The position numbers and the translations under genes are program-made. From Haloferax namakaokahaiae (GTDB taxonomy: Archaea > Halobacteriota > Halobacteria > Halobacteriales > Haloferacaceae), in assembly GCF_042663225.1 (NCBI RefSeq), contig NZ_JBHTAA010000005.1:806001-870000 (forward strand): 64,000 nt of DNA. The letters run 5' to 3'. A model generated the notes under the pieces. That model was not told where the DNA came from. It made no database searches and saw only the letters and a program-made list of their open reading frames with translations. Shown one piece after another: positions 62,051 through 64,000 of this stretch. Numbering within the stretch: position 1 is the stretch's first letter; each line of letters begins with the position of its first letter.

Positions 62051-64000
62051 CCAAGCCACACATAGACACAACTCCGTCCCGACCCGGGTTGGCCGACCCG
62101 ATGGACGAGCGCTCCAACTGCGGCGTTGGGGCCGTTGTAGACCTCGAACACGGCGCTTCGCACCGCGTCGTTGCAGACGGTCTGGAACTCCTCGAAAACC
62201 TCGAACACCGGGGCACCACCGGTGCCGAGGAGAACACGGGCGACGGCGCTGGCATTCTCATTCAGCGCCCCGACCGCTTCTTTGAGGCAATCGTCGAAAC
62301 CGACCTCCCCGAGACGTACGCCGTCGGTTCGGTCTTCATGCCGACCGACGACGAGGTACGCGAACAGGTCGCCGACCTCGTCGAAGAGACGCTCGAATCG
62401 TACGACATCTCCGTGTTCCACTGGCGCGACGTGCCGACGAACAACGAGGGACTCGGCAAGACCGCACTCGATTCCGAACCCGACGTCTGGCAAGTCTTCG
62501 TCGAACCTGCCGGCGACACGAGCGTTGACGAATTCGACCGCGCACTCTACGTCGCCCGGCGCGCCATCGAGAAAGCCGTGGAGAACCTGACGCTTCCCGG
62601 TGCGGCACGGTTCTACGTCTGTTCGCTCGACCGCAAGACGCTCGTCTACAAGGGACTGCTCACCGCCGAGCAACTCCCCGAGTACTACCCCGACCTCTCC
62701 GACGAGCGCATGGAGTCCGAACTGACGTTGGTTCACGCGCGCTTTTCGACCAACACGCTGGGCGCGTGGCACCTCGCTCATCCGTACCGTCAGGTCATCC
62801 ACAACGGGGAAATCAACACCATCCGCGGCAACGTCAACTGGATGCGTGCCCGCGAGACCGACCTCGAACACGAGGCCTTCGGCGCGGACCTCGATACGCT
62901 CAAGCCGATTACGAAGGCCGACCAGTCCGACACCGCGAGCGTGGACAACGTGGTCGAACTCCTCCTGAAGAGCGACCGCGAACTCCCGCACGTCCTCCGG
63001 ATGCTCATCCCCGAGGCGTACCGCAACGACCACCAGATGAACGAGGACCGCCGTGACTGGTACGACTTCCACGCCTCGCTCGTCGAACCGTGGGACGGTC
63101 CCGCGCTCGTCGCGGCGACCGACGGCGACCGTATCGCCGCCGTCCTCGACCGGAACGGCCTGCGTCCGTGTCGATACGAAGTGACGACCGACGGGCGACT
63201 CATCCTCGCCAGCGAAGTCGGCGCGCTCGACACCGACCCCGCGGAAATCGAACAGCGCGGTCGCCTCCGCCCCGGTGAAATCTTCATGGCCGACCCCGAC
63301 GAGGGGCGCGTCATCCCCGACGGCGAGGTGTTCGACTCGCTCACCGACGAGAAGTACGGCGAGTGGGTCGCAGAACAACAACGCCACCTCGACGACATCG
63401 CCGACGACGGCGTTCGCGCAATCGATAGCATCGAGCAACTCCGCGCGGCGCAGGCCTCCTTCGGCTACACGCACGACCAGCTCAACCACATGATCGAGCC
63501 GATGGCCCGCGACGGCAAGGACCCCGTCGGCTCGATGGGTGACGACACGCCGCTGTCGGTCCTCTCGGACCTCAACCGGCCGCTGTTTACCTACTTCAAG
63601 CAACTGTTCGCGCAGGTGTCGAACCCGCCTATCGACTACATCCGCGAGAAGTTGGTGACGAGTCTCGAATCCCGACTCGGCTACCAGCGGAACCTCCTCT
63701 CTGAGTCGCCGGACCACGCCCGGCAACTCGTCCTCGACTCGCCGATTCTCACCGACGCGCAGACGAGCGCCATCAAGGACCTCGACGGTGACATGCAGAG
63801 CGCCGTCGTGGACACCACCTACGAGAAGGGCGACTCGCTCGAAGCCGCAATCGAAGTAGTACGTGACGAAGCGAAAGCAGCAATCGAAGCGGGCGCGGAC
63901 ATCGTCGTCCTCTCCGATCGCAACGTCGGCCCGGACCGCGTGGCGATTCCGAGCCTGCTCGTCACGGGCGCGGTCCACCACAGCCTCGTCCGCAACGGCC
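62047..64000 (+). CDS. gltB: Glutamate synthase large subunit (partial, N-terminal)
   Basis: Open from ATG to the window end (about 651 codons). A 24-residue propeptide precedes Cys25 in RSNCGVGAVVDLE, the N-terminal nucleophile of the amidotransferase domain. Supporting parts are ENLEHRGTTGAEENTGDGAGI, LVHARFSTNTLGAWHLAHPYR and HNGEINTIRGN, then NGLRPCRYEVTTDGRLILAS. It transfers the glutamine amide to 2-oxoglutarate, using reduced carrier, in the GS-GOGAT ammonia path. The central and FMN/iron-sulfur synthase domains lie beyond the window. Start supported by ATGA overlap with the leader ORF. Confidence 0.95.
   Translation, partial: MTKPHIDTTPSRPGLADPMDERSNCGVGAVVDLEHGASHRVVADGLELLENLEHRGTTGAEENTGDGAGILIQRPDRFFEAIVETDLPETYAVGSVFMPTDDEVREQVADLVEETLESYDISVFHWRDVPTNNEGLGKTALDSEPDVWQVFVEPAGDTSVDEFDRALYVARRAIEKAVENLTLPGAARFYVCSLDRKTLVYKGLLTAEQLPEYYPDLSDERMESELTLVHARFSTNTLGAWHLAHPYRQVIHNGEINTIRGNVNWMRARETDLEHEAFGADLDTLKPITKADQSDTASVDNVVELLLKSDRELPHVLRMLIPEAYRNDHQMNEDRRDWYDFHASLVEPWDGPALVAATDGDRIAAVLDRNGLRPCRYEVTTDGRLILASEVGALDTDPAEIEQRGRLRPGEIFMADPDEGRVIPDGEVFDSLTDEKYGEWVAEQQRHLDDIADDGVRAIDSIEQLRAAQASFGYTHDQLNHMIEPMARDGKDPVGSMGDDTPLSVLSDLNRPLFTYFKQLFAQVSNPPIDYIREKLVTSLESRLGYQRNLLSESPDHARQLVLDSPILTDAQTSAIKDLDGDMQSAVVDTTYEKGDSLEAAIEVVRDEAKAAIEAGADIVVLSDRNVGPDRVAIPSLLVTGAVHHSLVRNG

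Noticed and set aside
62032..63981. 649-residue open frame opposite gltB
   Set aside because: The plus strand encodes the complete amidotransferase signature, so the antisense frame is a shadow.

Overview
The window is 64 kb of a haloarchaeal chromosome, most likely Haloferax or a close relative. The evidence is GC-rich DNA with strong G/C third-position bias, very acidic proteins, many leaderless promoters (a TATA-like box about 25 nt before the start codon), a PGF-CTERM surface glycoprotein with its archaeosortase, archaeal diphthamide, Trm5, aCPSF1 and KorAB genes, and a tRNA-Thr(CGT). The archaeosortase carries its catalytic Cys/Arg/Arg at exactly residues 173/214/253, the numbering I recall for Haloferax volcanii ArtA. 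I see no rRNA, transposase, integrase or CRISPR array. The region is mostly core and metabolic genome.

Layout. 0-2.5 kb: two coupled bacterial-PH-domain membrane proteins. 2.5-9.9 kb: an inorganic-carbon module (DabB, DabA, beta-carbonic anhydrase) and a CNNM/CBS membrane protein, bracketed by two similar Lrp-type regulators. 9.9-14.7 kb: KDPG aldolase, an HtrA-like protease, a flavin-type split-barrel protein, a YqeC-like protein coupled to a new 49-residue ORF, a decayed VTT/DedA pseudogene and Trm5. 14.8-17 kb: tRNA-Thr followed by scrambled partial copies of its own 3' end, a CMAH-like metallo-beta-lactamase protein and a DoxX-like remnant. 17-21.7 kb: dph5, archaeosortase artA and, next to it, an 866-residue S-layer-type glycoprotein with the sorting signal ArtA processes. 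21.8-26 kb: tandem glyoxalase-fold protein, MATE exporter, DRG GTPase.

26-30 kb: heme-copper oxidase subunit I with small membrane proteins, including a 27-residue ORF that has its own terminator. 30-42 kb: a complete branched-chain-amino-acid-type ABC transporter with a thioredoxin-fold protein, then an acyl-CoA ligase, acetyl-CoA synthetase and methylmalonyl-CoA mutase large subunit. This is a uptake, CoA-activation and propionyl/acetyl-CoA block. 42-46 kb: NosD-F-Y-type exporter whose NosD carries a NosL-like N-terminal region, without nosZ. 46-49 kb: FNR-like flavoprotein and 2-oxoacid:ferredoxin oxidoreductase KorAB. 49-60 kb: lipoprotein, aldo-keto reductase, DUF373, SppA, coiled-coil protein, DUF371, endonuclease III, methylglyoxal synthase, the mRNA 3'-end nuclease aCPSF1 and two orphan proteins. 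60-64 kb: ProS and the start of glutamate synthase gltB, preceded by a 16-codon candidate leader peptide.

The most interesting items are the haloarchaeal DabAB/carbonic-anhydrase module between two Lrp paralogues; the artA/S-layer pairing with a perfect dyad beside the S-layer start codon; the NosL-NosD arrangement; two very small ORFs placed at predicted transcription starts and coupled by ATGA to the next gene (before the PH gene and before gltB); two previously unlisted microproteins; and the tRNA-fragment field after tRNA-Thr. All family names come from recognition of motifs by eye; no database search was run.
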